This document shows positions 39,413-47,425 of a stretch of DNA of 64,000 bases, piece after piece. Below the pieces are notes generated by a model that saw only the letters and a list, made by a program, of their open reading frames with translations, made no database searches and had not been told where the DNA came from. Both the position numbers and the translations under genes were made by a program. The stretch lies in contig WGLN01000011.1 of assembly GCA_016125555.1 (NCBI GenBank), positions 248,001 through 312,000 on the forward strand, read 5' to 3'. How positions within the stretch are numbered: the stretch's first letter is position 1; the number at the start of each line of letters is the position of its first letter. The DNA comes from Porphyrobacter sp. Its GTDB lineage: Bacteria; Pseudomonadota; Alphaproteobacteria; Sphingomonadales; Sphingomonadaceae.

Positions 39413-40339
39413 GTGATCCAGTACCTGCCTTTCGAAAAGCCGATCGAGGCGCTCGAGGCGCGCGTTGCCGAACTCGCCGTGCTGCCCGAGGGCGGCGAGG
39501 AAGCGGCGATGCTCGCCGAGCGCGCGCGGCGGCTGCTGGCGGACACCTATGCACGGCTCACCCCCTGGCAGCGCACGCTGGTCGCGCGCCACCCCCAGCG
39601 GCCGCGCTTCGAGAAGCTGGTGGCGGGGCTGTTCACCGATCTCCTGCCGATCGCCGGCGACCGCGTGTTCGGCGAGGACGAGGCGATCATCGGCGGTTTC
39701 GCGCGGTTCGACGGGCAGCGGGTGATGGTGATCGGCCACGTCAAGGGCGAGGACACGCCCGGGCGCATCCGTCACAATTTCGGCATGGCCCGGCCCGAGG
39801 GCTATCGCAAGGCGATCCGGCTGATGGAACTGGCGGATCGCTTCGGCCTCCCGGTGGTCACGCTGGTCGACACGCCCGGTGCCTTCCCCGGTGTCGATGC
39901 CGAGGCGCGCGGGCAGGCCGAGGCCATCGCCCGCTCGACCGAGGCGTGCCTTGCCCTGGGTGTGCCGCTCGTCGCGGTGATCATCGGCGAGGGCGGATCG
40001 GGCGGGGCGGTGGCGCTCGCCGCCGCCAACCGCGTGCTGATGTGTGAACACGCGGTCTATTCGGTGATCAGCCCCGAAGGCTGCGCCTCGATCCTGTGGC
40101 GCAGCGCCAGCGAGGCCGAACGCGCTGCCGAGGCGATGCGGGTGACCGCGGCGGACCTGCTGCGGCTCGGGGTGATCCACCGGATCGTCTACGAACCGCC
40201 CGGCGGGGCGCACCGCGATCCGGGCGAGATGGTCAAGCGGCTCGCGCTGGCGCTGCGCCAGGAGCTCGACGTGCTCGGCGCGATGCCGCCGGACGCGCTG
40301 CGCCGCGAGCGTGAGGCCTTCTACCTCGCTCTGGGGTAG
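39413..40339 (+). CDS. accA: Acetyl-CoA carboxylase carboxyltransferase subunit alpha
   Basis: AccA with AccD transfers the carboxyl group from biotin to acetyl-CoA, giving malonyl-CoA. The 308-residue protein has the family pattern: N-terminal helical segment, R-P-x-x-x-x-x (here R-H-P-Q-R-P-R-F), [25 protein letters not shown] and [13 protein letters not shown]. It starts with GTG, 30 bases after mcr. accB, accC and accD are not in the window. Its position behind mcr and pcs suggests that this copy feeds the 3-hydroxypropionate route; whether a second housekeeping accA exists cannot be seen here. Confidence 0.94.
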   Translation: MIQYLPFEKPIEALEARVAELAVLPEGGEEAAMLAERARRLLADTYARLTPWQRTLVARHPQRPRFEKLVAGLFTDLLPIAGDRVFGEDEAIIGGFARFDGQRVMVIGHVKGEDTPGRIRHNFGMARPEGYRKAIRLMELADRFGLPVVTLVDTPGAFPGVDAEARGQAEAIARSTEACLALGVPLVAVIIGEGGSGGAVALAAANRVLMCEHAVYSVISPEGCASILWRSASEAERAAEAMRVTAADLLRLGVIHRIVYEPPGGAHRDPGEMVKRLALALRQELDVLGAMPPDALRREREAFYLALG

Positions 40340-40372
40340 GGCCAGGGTCGGCTGGACGGCCGCTCGCCCGGC

Positions 40373-41815
40373 CTAGGACCGTCCTGCGATGAGCTTGAGC
40401 TTGAGCGCGAGCAGGCCCTTGCGGTTGCGCCGTTCGCGCTCGTCCTCGAGCGCCTGCGCCACCGCCCGGCCGAGCGCGGCACGCCGCCGGGCAGGAAGCT
40501 GCCGCGCATCGCGGAACATGTTGTCCTCCTCCGAGCGGAAATGCCCCTCGACGCCCGCCCGCAGCGCGGCGAAGCGTTTCGGGAAGTCCGCAGCCTCCGG
40601 CCCGATCCGCAGGCAGAGTGCCGCCATTTCATTGAGTTGCTGGTGCTCCGCGCGCGCCGCCGGCACCTCCCCCGTCACCCGCCGCACCACGGGATAGTAG
40701 ACCTTGTCCTCGACCGTGTCGTGGATGAACAGTTCGGAGACGACGAGCTTGAGGAGGCCCGGAAGCTCCGGATCGTCCGCGGGCAGGCGCGCAATCTCGG
40801 CCACCAGCGCACGGATGAAGTCGTGGTGTTCGCGCAGCACCTCGGCGCCGCTGCGCTCTTGCGGTTCGCTCTGCGCCTCGCCTGTGCCCTGCGCCTCGTC
40901 GCCCGGCTGCGGCAGGCGGCGCAGCAGCACCGCGCCATCTCGAATCTCGGTCTGGTAGCAGGGCTGGGGCGCGGTCGCGGGGCCGTCCATCACCCGGCCG
41001 CTGGACAGGCAGAAGCGCGATCCGTGCCACGGACACACCAGTCCCCTGTCGCGCACCCAGCCCTTGTCGAGCGGCCCTGCGAGGTGCGAACAGCGCGCTC
41101 CCAGCGCATGGACGCGCCCGCCCTCGCGCACCAGCGCGATGGGGACGTCCTGCTGCGCACCCTCGTCGCGGATGCGCACCTTGACGGGCGCGCCTTCGGG
41201 CAGATCGTCCAGCCAGGCGACGCGGACGAAGGCGCGCGGTTCGGGCGAGCGCAGCGCATGGTCGACCCCGATGCGCCGGCGATAAACGAGGTGCCCGCCG
41301 AGATAGCCCCCCGCCAGGCTCGCCAGCCAGCCCGCGGCGCTCAAGGCGCGGCCCGCGGCGGGGCGTCCCCTGCGGCGCTCGACCAGCGAAAGCGCGTGGA
41401 GCGCGGTCGCGGCGGTGTTGATCGCGGCGTGGACCAGCCCGGTGCGGCGTTCGCGCCCCTGGACCTTACGGTAATCGGCGAGTCCCGCCGTCATCGCGGC
41501 GGCGGCGCCCGCGAGGCCGATCCCGATCGCGCTGCCGGCCGCATCCTCGTTCTCGACCCAGCCGAGTTCGCGCCCGCGATCGAGCGCGAAGGCGACGCTC
41601 CAGGCCCCGAGCGGCAGCGTGACCAGTGCCGGGTGGAGCGGATGGCCGAGCCAGCTGCCGTGCAGGACATTCTGCACCGGCTTGGCGCCCCGGCCGGCAA
41701 GCTGCGCGGCGTTGGTGGTCAGCCGGCTCAGTTCGTAACCCGGCCGGTCGAGTTCGCGCGACCGTTCGATGCGCCGGACCAGCCGCGCCGCCGGGTTGCG
41801 CGCTTTTTTCACCAT
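40373..41815 (-). CDS. DUF2231 - Rieske [2Fe-2S] - hemerythrin (HHE) fusion protein
   Basis: The 480-residue protein fuses three parts. Residues about 50-180 are a DUF2231-like membrane region (G-H-P-L-H-P-A-L-V-T-L-P-L-G, several spans). Residues about 195-300 form a Rieske ferredoxin with C-S-H (242-244) and C-P-W-H (261-264). Residues about 325-440 form a hemerythrin-type HHE domain with His 330/331, His 365, Glu 369, His 391, His 425 and Glu 429 as candidate di-iron ligands. The mix suggests a membrane-bound redox or O2/NO-sensing protein, but the partner and function are unknown. The ATG at 41815 is preferred to more upstream codons. It is divergent from puhA and shares its regulatory gap. 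Confidence 0.78.
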   Translation of the reverse strand: MVKKARNPAARLVRRIERSRELDRPGYELSRLTTNAAQLAGRGAKPVQNVLHGSWLGHPLHPALVTLPLGAWSVAFALDRGRELGWVENEDAAGSAIGIGLAGAAAAMTAGLADYRKVQGRERRTGLVHAAINTAATALHALSLVERRRGRPAAGRALSAAGWLASLAGGYLGGHLVYRRRIGVDHALRSPEPRAFVRVAWLDDLPEGAPVKVRIRDEGAQQDVPIALVREGGRVHALGARCSHLAGPLDKGWVRDRGLVCPWHGSRFCLSSGRVMDGPATAPQPCYQTEIRDGAVLLRRLPQPGDEAQGTGEAQSEPQERSGAEVLREHHDFIRALVAEIARLPADDPELPGLLKLVVSELFIHDTVEDKVYYPVVRRVTGEVPAARAEHQQLNEMAALCLRIGPEAADFPKRFAALRAGVEGHFRSEEDNMFRDARQLPARRRAALGRAVAQALEDERERRNRKGLLALKLKLIAGRS

Positions 41816-41980
41816 TGCGATGCGACGGGCAGTGCCAGCCGTTCCTCCTGCCTGTGGCCTTCTCGCTGCCCAACCCGGCGCGCGGCGGCATTGTTCCGTT
41901 GCGCTGCACCTGCGCCGAGGCCGCGACCGACGCTTTTTCGCAGAATACTGATGCAGGTTAGGTGTGTCAGGCGGGCTCCA

Positions 41981-41998
41981 TGTCATCCTCTCTGGACA
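41981..41998 (+). promoter_or_regulatory. PpsR/CrtJ-type operator upstream of puhA
   Basis: TGTCATCCTCTCTGGACA fits TGT-N12-ACA, the palindrome recognised by the photosynthesis repressor PpsR (CrtJ). It ends 25 bases before the puhA ATG, within the region shared with the divergent Rieske/HHE gene. A degenerate second copy (TGT-N12-ATG) overlaps its left end at 41965-41982. Confidence 0.6.
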
Positions 41999-42023
41999 GT
42001 CCCCGCGGCATCAGGAGTGGATC

Positions 42024-42839
42024 ATGGGTCCCAACATCGCCGGTTCGCTCGATGCGGCCATGGTCTGCGTCATCGCTTTCGTCACTTTCTTCGCAGGGCT
42101 GGTCTGGCATCTGCGCAGCGAGGACAAGCGCGAAGGCTATCCGCTCGAGCGGCAGGGCGCCGACGGGCGCCTCCACTATGTCGAAGGCTTCCCCGCCGTG
42201 CCCGCGCCGAAATATTTCCGCCGCCCGCACGATCGCGGCATCGCCCAGGCGCCGCGCGCGGAACGGCCCGACCCGGTCGTCGATTACGACAATCTTCCCT
42301 CACCCGGCTTCCCGATCAGGCCCGGAGACGATCCGCTGATGCAGGGCATCGGGGCTGCCGCCTATACGCGCGACCGCGAGGACAAGCCCGATCTCGACGT
42401 CGCGGGCGAGCCGAAGATCATCCCCCTCAACGACAGCCACGAATATTACGTGCCCGAGGGCGATCCCGATCCGCGCGGCTGGCCGCTCTACTCCGCCGAC
42501 AACGAGTGCGTCGGCACGGTCGACGACCTGTGGTTCAACCGCGCCGAGTTCTTCCTGCGCTATTACGAGTTCACGCTCGAAGGCGAGGAGGGCAAGCGGC
42601 TGGCTCCTGCGTTCTTCATCGAGACCCGCCCCAAGGAACGGATCGTGCGCGCCACGACGCTGGTCGCCAAGGATCTGCGCCGCGTTCCGCCGCGCAAGCA
42701 CACAGAGTTCATCTCGATGCAAGAGGAGGATCGCCTCAACGGATTCTTCGCCGGCGGGATCGTCTATTCGGCCGGTGCCTACAAGGATGCGATCGCCAAG
42801 AGCCGCGCGTCCGATTTCCGCCCGCTGCAGAAATCATGA
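42024..42839 (+). CDS. puhA: Photosynthetic reaction centre H subunit
   Basis: PuhA caps the cytoplasmic face of the L-M core and shapes proton delivery to the quinone QB. The 271-residue product has one N-terminal membrane span (about residues 11-30, A-A-M-V-C-V-I-A-F-V-T-F-F), then the R-E-G-Y-P-L-E motif after the span and a globular domain with W-x-N-R-A-E-F-F-L-R-Y-Y-E and R-L-N-G-F-F-A-G-G-I-V-Y-S, all conserved in H subunits. The ATG at 42024 follows AGGAG; codons to 41964 are open but pass through the PpsR site. Its stop overlaps the puhB start (ATGA). A PpsR-type palindrome precedes it. Confidence 0.94.
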   Translation: MGPNIAGSLDAAMVCVIAFVTFFAGLVWHLRSEDKREGYPLERQGADGRLHYVEGFPAVPAPKYFRRPHDRGIAQAPRAERPDPVVDYDNLPSPGFPIRPGDDPLMQGIGAAAYTRDREDKPDLDVAGEPKIIPLNDSHEYYVPEGDPDPRGWPLYSADNECVGTVDDLWFNRAEFFLRYYEFTLEGEEGKRLAPAFFIETRPKERIVRATTLVAKDLRRVPPRKHTEFISMQEEDRLNGFFAGGIVYSAGAYKDAIAKSRASDFRPLQKS

Positions 42840-43489
42840 TCGACGACACCCCGATCGACATCCGGCTGGGCCTGCCGGGTCCGCTGCCCGAGGGCGAGCG
42901 GATCCTCTGGCACGGCCACCCCGAACGCGCGGCGCTGGCGCGCTACCTGTTCCGCTGGCGGCTCCTCGCCGCCTATTTCGCGGCCTTCGCGCTGCTGCCG
43001 ATGGTCGCCACCGCACAGCAGGGCGGGCGCTGGGTGCAGGTCGCGCTCAGTCCGGCGCTGCTGCTGCCCTTCGCGCTGATCGCCTTCGCGCTGCTCCACG
43101 CCGGTGCGTGGCTGGTGGCGCGCACCAGCACCTACATCATCACCGACCGGCGGGTGATCTTCCAGGTGGGGGCGGCCTATACAAGGACGATCAACATTCC
43201 GCTCAAGCTCATCGCCCATGTCGGCGAGCGTGAGCGTTCGGGCAGCTGCGACATCGCGCTGACGTTGAAGCGTCCCAACAAGATCGCCTGGGCGGCGCTG
43301 TGGCCGCATGCGCGCGCGCTGCGGCTTGCCGCGCCGGTTCCGCTGATGCGCGGGCTGGCCGCGGATTGTCCCGCGGCCGCGATCCTCGTCGACGCCTTGA
43401 TGCGCGAGGCTCCCGGGATGCGCCACGCGCGCCCCGAGCCTGCCCGCACGGCGCCGGCGACGGCCCGCAAAGCGCCCGCCCATGTCTGA
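42836..43489 (+). CDS. puhB: Photosynthetic complex assembly protein PuhB
   Basis: PuhB helps assemble the reaction centre core. The 217-residue protein starts with a cytoplasmic segment containing L-P-E-G-E-R-I-L-W-H-G-H-P, typical of PuhB, followed by membrane spans at about 48-62 and 75-95 and a bacterial PH-like domain (Y-I-I-T-D-R-R-V-I, then I-N-I-P-L-K-L-I). The ATG overlaps the puhA stop, and the end overlaps puhC by eight bases, so puhABC form one translationally coupled operon. Confidence 0.88.
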   Translation: MIDDTPIDIRLGLPGPLPEGERILWHGHPERAALARYLFRWRLLAAYFAAFALLPMVATAQQGGRWVQVALSPALLLPFALIAFALLHAGAWLVARTSTYIITDRRVIFQVGAAYTRTINIPLKLIAHVGERERSGSCDIALTLKRPNKIAWAALWPHARALRLAAPVPLMRGLAADCPAAAILVDALMREAPGMRHARPEPARTAPATARKAPAHV

Positions 43490-43910
43490 CGCCGTCAGGG
43501 TTCCGCGCGGCGCCTTGATCGGCGCTGCGGTGCTGATCGGCTTCACGGTCACCACCATCTCGCTCGCCCGCCACTACGATACCGGCCGGCTCGAGGTCCG
43601 CGCGGTGAAGCCGAGCGCGGCGCGCGAGCTGGTGTTCCGTCCGCTCGACAATGGCGAGATGCTGGTGTTCGACGATCATGGCCGGCAGCTCGCCCGGCTG
43701 GTGGTGGAGGGCGACACCTTCACCATGACCGCGGTCCGCGCCCTGGCGATGCAGCGGAAGGATGCCGGGCGCGGCGGCGATTATCGCCTGCGGGTCGAGC
43801 GCGACGCCGCCGGACACCTCGAACTCGCCGATCCCGAAACCGGACGGGTGGTGCGCATGGACGGCTTCGGCAAGGCATCCTTCGGCGCCATCGCCGCCTA
43901 TCTCGACTGA
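43482..43910 (+). CDS. puhC: Photosynthetic complex assembly protein PuhC
   Basis: This 142-residue protein has the PuhC plan: a short basic N-terminus, a single membrane span (about 11-28, A-L-I-G-A-A-V-L-I-G-F-T-V) and a periplasmic domain with R-E-L-V-F-R-P-L-D-N-G, typical of PuhC. PuhC supports light-harvesting 1/reaction-centre assembly in Rhodobacter. It overlaps puhB and is the last gene of the puh operon; 78 bases later the convergent pufC ends. Confidence 0.85.
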   Translation: MSDAVRVPRGALIGAAVLIGFTVTTISLARHYDTGRLEVRAVKPSAARELVFRPLDNGEMLVFDDHGRQLARLVVEGDTFTMTAVRALAMQRKDAGRGGDYRLRVERDAAGHLELADPETGRVVRMDGFGKASFGAIAAYLD

Positions 43911-43988
43911 AATCGGATGGTTCCGCCCCAAAGGGGGCTAGTCGTCCGGGCTCCACCGCTCGCCGGGCAGGTGCTCAGGCGGCGGCGA

Positions 43989-45149
43989 TCACGGGGCCTT
44001 GCCTTCGCCCTGCACCAGTCCCGCCGGTTCGGGCGGGCTCAGCATCAGTTCGGCGCGGCCCGGCTCGCGGGTTTCGAGCGCGTTGTCGCGCGCCAGGGTG
44101 CCGCGCCCGCCGAAGGCATAGAGCCCTGCATAGGCGTGGGCCATCGCCGCCCCGCCGAGCGGCTTTGCCTGCCGCTGGTGACAGGTGGCGCAATCGGCCT
44201 TGGGCACATCGCCCTGCGGCCCGAGCCGCTTGCGCGGCAGAAGAGTTTCGAGCGGGGTCAGGTAGTTGTTGTTCAGGGCCCGGGTCATGCGGATGCCGTA
44301 CCAGGCATTGATCCGCTTGGGGGTGCTCTGCGACCAGTCGTTGAAGGCGCGGCTGTTGTGGCAGAAGTTGCAGTTCACCCCCATGCCGTCCGACATCTGC
44401 ATCATCAGGATGTAGATGTCCTCGAGCTTGCCGAGATCGGCCACCTTGCCGTGCCAGCGGCGCGCCTGCGAACCGGTGATCGGCTTGTCGTCGAGCAGGT
44501 AGTCCTCGAAAGGCCGGCGCGGCAGGAAGTCGCGCATGTTCTCGGCGGTGCGCACCCACGGCGGGGGCATGCCGACGTCACCGCCCATCGGTGGCCTCGA
44601 CTCGGCGGCCTTGAACCAGGTGAAGCGCGGCACGGGATTGCCGCGGTGACAGGTGTAGCAGGTCACGCCGGTGGTGCCGACATGGCGCGAATTGGCGTTG
44701 ATGTCGCGGGTCATCAGCAGCATCTGGCGCGCCACCCGCTTGGTGTAGAGCGCGTCGGACGCGAAGCTTTCGCCGGTGACGTGGCAATAATTGCAGCCCT
44801 GTTCGGGCGCGACCCACTGGGTGAGCGAGGCCATCAGGTGGTCGAAGCGCGCCGAATCGAGTTCGCCCAGCACCTGCACGTTCTCGTAGGTCGCCGAAGC
44901 CGGCTCGCCCGAGGGATCGTAGGGCGGGATCGCCGGGGGCACGACGTTCCAGGGATAGGTGCGGGTGCGTTTCGAGGTGAAGGTGTTCATGGCGATGCCC
45001 CGCCAGCCCCACTCGCGCGATTCGATCGGGTCCCAGGGCGCGTCCCAGGTTGGCACCGCGACGAGGATCAGGATCACCACGAAGACCGCGGCGATGATGA
45101 CAATGTCGACAACGCCCTTGCCGCGCGGCTTGTAGGGTCCTCTTTTCAC
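43989..45149 (-). CDS. pufC: Photosynthetic reaction centre tetraheme cytochrome c subunit
   Basis: PufC re-reduces the oxidised special pair from the periplasmic side. The 386-residue protein has four C-x-x-C-H heme sites: C119-H123, C164-H168, C260-H264 and C320-H324, with methionine-rich helices before each (for example L-M-M-Q-M-S-D-G-M). The N-terminus is a basic head and one uncleaved-looking span (about 13-32); no lipobox cysteine is present, unlike the lipid-anchored Blastochloris subunit. The start is a GTG at 45149 that overlaps the pufM stop (GTGA), so the two are coupled. The C-terminal tail after residue 350 is Pro/Glu-rich. The longer open frame upstream is a shadow of pufM. Confidence 0.93.
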   Translation of the reverse strand: MKRGPYKPRGKGVVDIVIIAAVFVVILILVAVPTWDAPWDPIESREWGWRGIAMNTFTSKRTRTYPWNVVPPAIPPYDPSGEPASATYENVQVLGELDSARFDHLMASLTQWVAPEQGCNYCHVTGESFASDALYTKRVARQMLLMTRDINANSRHVGTTGVTCYTCHRGNPVPRFTWFKAAESRPPMGGDVGMPPPWVRTAENMRDFLPRRPFEDYLLDDKPITGSQARRWHGKVADLGKLEDIYILMMQMSDGMGVNCNFCHNSRAFNDWSQSTPKRINAWYGIRMTRALNNNYLTPLETLLPRKRLGPQGDVPKADCATCHQRQAKPLGGAAMAHAYAGLYAFGGRGTLARDNALETREPGRAELMLSPPEPAGLVQGEGKAP

Positions 45150-46243
45150 TGGCCCGCTCCTTCGTTCATGGGCGGGGCTGCGGTGGCCGAGGGGGCTGGC
45201 GCGATCCCTGCGCCCGGTGCCGCCTCCACCGGCGGCAGCGCCAGCGCGCTGCGCGGATCGGCGGCGCGCACCTGCTCGGCGATCTCCGGCGGCAGGACCA
45301 TCTCGGGATAGGTTTGGGGGTATTCGGGGGCGAGGCCCCATTTCACGCCCCACAGGTACCAGTTGTCGACCACCGTGCCGGTCAGCAGGATGCCGATCGC
45401 GCCGGTGAAGGTGGTGAGCAGCGCGAACCACCACGCCCAGCGGTGGATCGATTCGAAGGTCGCGTTGAAGCCCATGGTCCAGCGCCAGAACAGCGCGCCG
45501 CGTTCGGCCGCGGTGCCGCGGTCGACGATCTCCTCGGTCTCGCGCTCGCCGCCGAACCGGGAGGTGGCGAGGATCGTCCCGCCGTGCATCGCGAACAGCA
45601 GCACCGATCCGTAGAGGAACACGATCGAGAAGCAGTGGAACGGGTTGTAGTAGAAATTGCCGTAGAGCACCGAGAAGGACGCGGTCCAGTTGAGGTGCGG
45701 GATGATGCCGAAGGGCGGCGCCTCGTGCCATGACCCCATCAGCATCGGACGGATGAAGCCCAGCGACAGGTAGAGGAAGATCGCCGAGGCGAAGGCCCAC
45801 GAGACGTGGGTGCTCATCCCCAGCGCCTTGGCGCGGAAGTAGATGCGGCACCACCACAGCAGGATCGAGGCGGTGAGGAAGAAGCCGGCGAGAATCCACC
45901 AGCCCCCTTCCGCCAGCGGGACGAAGGGGGTGAAGCCCCACTTGGCATCGGGCGGATCGAGCCGGTGCCAGGCCAGCCCCTCGACGAAGGCGACCGGGTT
46001 CCAGTGCACCGCGGCGAAGAAGTTGAGCCCGATGATCTCGATCGCGATGAAGCCGCAGATCAGCGAGGCGACGCCCGAGGCGCCGAGATAGCTCGGGCCG
46101 ATCTGCGGGTCGCCGAACTTGCCCGCCCAGCGGCTCAGCACCGAGCCGAAGATGTGCGAGGAGTTGTGCGGCGGCAGATCGAACGGCTTCTCGTGCGGGC
46201 CGTGAATCTGGATTTGCGAATAAAGGCTGTGAAAGTTCGCCAT
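45146..46243 (-). CDS. pufM: Photosynthetic reaction centre M subunit
   Basis: PufM pairs with PufL to bind the bacteriochlorophyll special pair, accessory pigments and quinones. The 365-residue product has five spans and all key ligands, offset by one from Rhodobacter numbering: His 183 (accessory pigment), His 203 (special pair), His 220, Glu 235 and His 267 (non-heme iron). After the fifth helix there is an Ala/Pro-rich C-terminal extension of roughly 40-45 residues beyond the usual end, which makes it longer than most PufM (about 305-330). The ATG at 46243 shares one base with the pufL stop. It is followed by pufC through a GTGA overlap. Confidence 0.96.
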   Translation of the reverse strand: MANFHSLYSQIQIHGPHEKPFDLPPHNSSHIFGSVLSRWAGKFGDPQIGPSYLGASGVASLICGFIAIEIIGLNFFAAVHWNPVAFVEGLAWHRLDPPDAKWGFTPFVPLAEGGWWILAGFFLTASILLWWCRIYFRAKALGMSTHVSWAFASAIFLYLSLGFIRPMLMGSWHEAPPFGIIPHLNWTASFSVLYGNFYYNPFHCFSIVFLYGSVLLFAMHGGTILATSRFGGERETEEIVDRGTAAERGALFWRWTMGFNATFESIHRWAWWFALLTTFTGAIGILLTGTVVDNWYLWGVKWGLAPEYPQTYPEMVLPPEIAEQVRAADPRSALALPPVEAAPGAGIAPAPSATAAPPMNEGAGQ

Positions 46244-47091
46244 TAGCCCAGGCCCTCCAGTCCCATGTCGTTCCAGAAGGGCAGCTGCAGGTACCAGTCG
46301 TACCAATAGGGCCAGCCGTCGATCCAGAACGGGCCGCTGATGAGGATGCACGCCGCGCTCCACAGGCCGGCGTTGATCGCCGCGAACCAGCCCAGACGGT
46401 GGATGCCGAGCGGACCGATCGAATAGAAGATCGTGTCGCGGAAATACTGGTTTTCGTGCTGGCCGTGCTTGACCACCTCGCCAGCCGGCGGGTTGACCGC
46501 CGAAAGGATCACCCCGCCGTGCATCGCGAGGATCAGCGTCGTTCCGAAGAAGAACGTCACCGCCAGCATGTGCGCCGGATTGTAGTGGAAGTGGAGCGTC
46601 TGGTAGCCCACGTTCGAGACCCAGTCGAGGTGGCTGAAGATGCCGTAAGGGAAGGCATGGCCCCATGCGCCGAGCATGATCGGGCGGATCACCTCGAGGC
46701 TGAGATAGGCGACGATCGCGGCCGAGAAGGCGATCGGAATGTGATAGCCCATGCCCAGCTTGCGCGCGATCTCGACCTGCCGCAGCGCCCAGGACACGAA
46801 GGCTCCGATCGCGCAGACCGTGATGATCTGCCACAGCCCGCCCTCCTTCATCGGGGCGAGCGCCAGCCCGTATTCGATCGGGGGCGGGGCGATGTCGATC
46901 TGCCAGACATTCCAGGTGGGGCCGATCGAGGCGCCGTAAAATATCAGTGCAGTACCGAGCAGCGCGAATATTGCCGTCGTGACCCCGAAGAAGCCGACAT
47001 AGAAAGGTCCGACCCAGAAATCGAACAATTCGCCACCGACGAGCGTCCCCCCGGACACGCGATACTTACGCTCGAAACTCAGTAGCGACAT
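46243..47091 (-). CDS. pufL: Photosynthetic reaction centre L subunit
   Basis: PufL is the partner of PufM in the type-II reaction centre. The 282-residue protein begins [11 protein letters not shown], the usual start, and has five spans with His 154 (accessory bacteriochlorophyll), His 174 (special pair), His 191 and His 231 (iron), and the QB-site residues Glu 213 and Ser 224. All functional positions needed for charge separation are intact. It is the first gene of this operon: no pufB or pufA lies upstream, where a promoter with a PpsR-type box and then a tRNA gene are found instead. Confidence 0.96.
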   Translation of the reverse strand: MSLLSFERKYRVSGGTLVGGELFDFWVGPFYVGFFGVTTAIFALLGTALIFYGASIGPTWNVWQIDIAPPPIEYGLALAPMKEGGLWQIITVCAIGAFVSWALRQVEIARKLGMGYHIPIAFSAAIVAYLSLEVIRPIMLGAWGHAFPYGIFSHLDWVSNVGYQTLHFHYNPAHMLAVTFFFGTTLILAMHGGVILSAVNPPAGEVVKHGQHENQYFRDTIFYSIGPLGIHRLGWFAAINAGLWSAACILISGPFWIDGWPYWYDWYLQLPFWNDMGLEGLG

Positions 47092-47108
47092 GTCTAGCCC
47101 CTGATATT

Positions 47109-47137
47109 AACATAAGTTAGACAGTTTGAATTGTCAG
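47109..47137 (-). promoter_or_regulatory. Candidate sigma-70 promoter of pufLMC
   Basis: On the minus strand CTGACA (47137-47132) and TATGTT (47114-47109) are spaced by 17 bases, close to the -35/-10 consensus, in a strikingly AT-rich stretch. A start about 11 bases before the pufL ATG would follow. The -35 hexamer is inside the PpsR-type palindrome. Confidence 0.5.
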
Positions 47138-47149
47138 ATAATATTTACA
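47132..47149 (-). promoter_or_regulatory. PpsR/CrtJ-type operator upstream of pufL
   Basis: TGTCAGATAATATTTACA (plus-strand reading) is a TGT-N12-ACA palindrome, the PpsR/CrtJ consensus. It lies 41 bases upstream of the pufL ATG and covers the candidate -35 hexamer, the arrangement expected for repression under oxygen and light. The remaining stretch 47150-47332 up to the tRNA shows no gene, and no pufBA reading frame was found in it. Confidence 0.65.
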
Positions 47150-47332
47150 CAGTTCCTGCTCCAAGTCCAGCGAAGGGAGGGAATACGCACGTCGATCGGC
47201 TGCGATTGCGCGCGAGTTTCTTCGCGTTTCCGGATGGATAGGAAGGGCGGTTTTTTTCTGCGCCGGGGCGATGACGCGCCGCCGGAGCGCCGAAAGGCTG
47301 CTCGCAATCCTGCTGATTTGGGGGGGAATCGG

Positions 47333-47405
<73 letters not shown>

Positions 47406-47425
47406 TTTCCGCCAGCGCCATAATC

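Noticed and set aside
35459..40213. Long minus-strand open frame opposite mcr and accA
   Set aside because: Same GC-driven shadow effect; no recognisable motifs, and the plus strand has clear SDR and carboxyltransferase signatures.
43911..43988. GCCCC/GGGGC hairpin between convergent puhC and pufC
   Set aside because: The stem is only five base pairs and has no T tract on either strand; it may be chance in GC-rich DNA.
47092..47332. Search for pufB and pufA upstream of pufL
   Set aside because: No short reading frame with the hydrophobic span and conserved His/Trp of LH1 subunits exists on either strand; only promoter-like DNA was seen.
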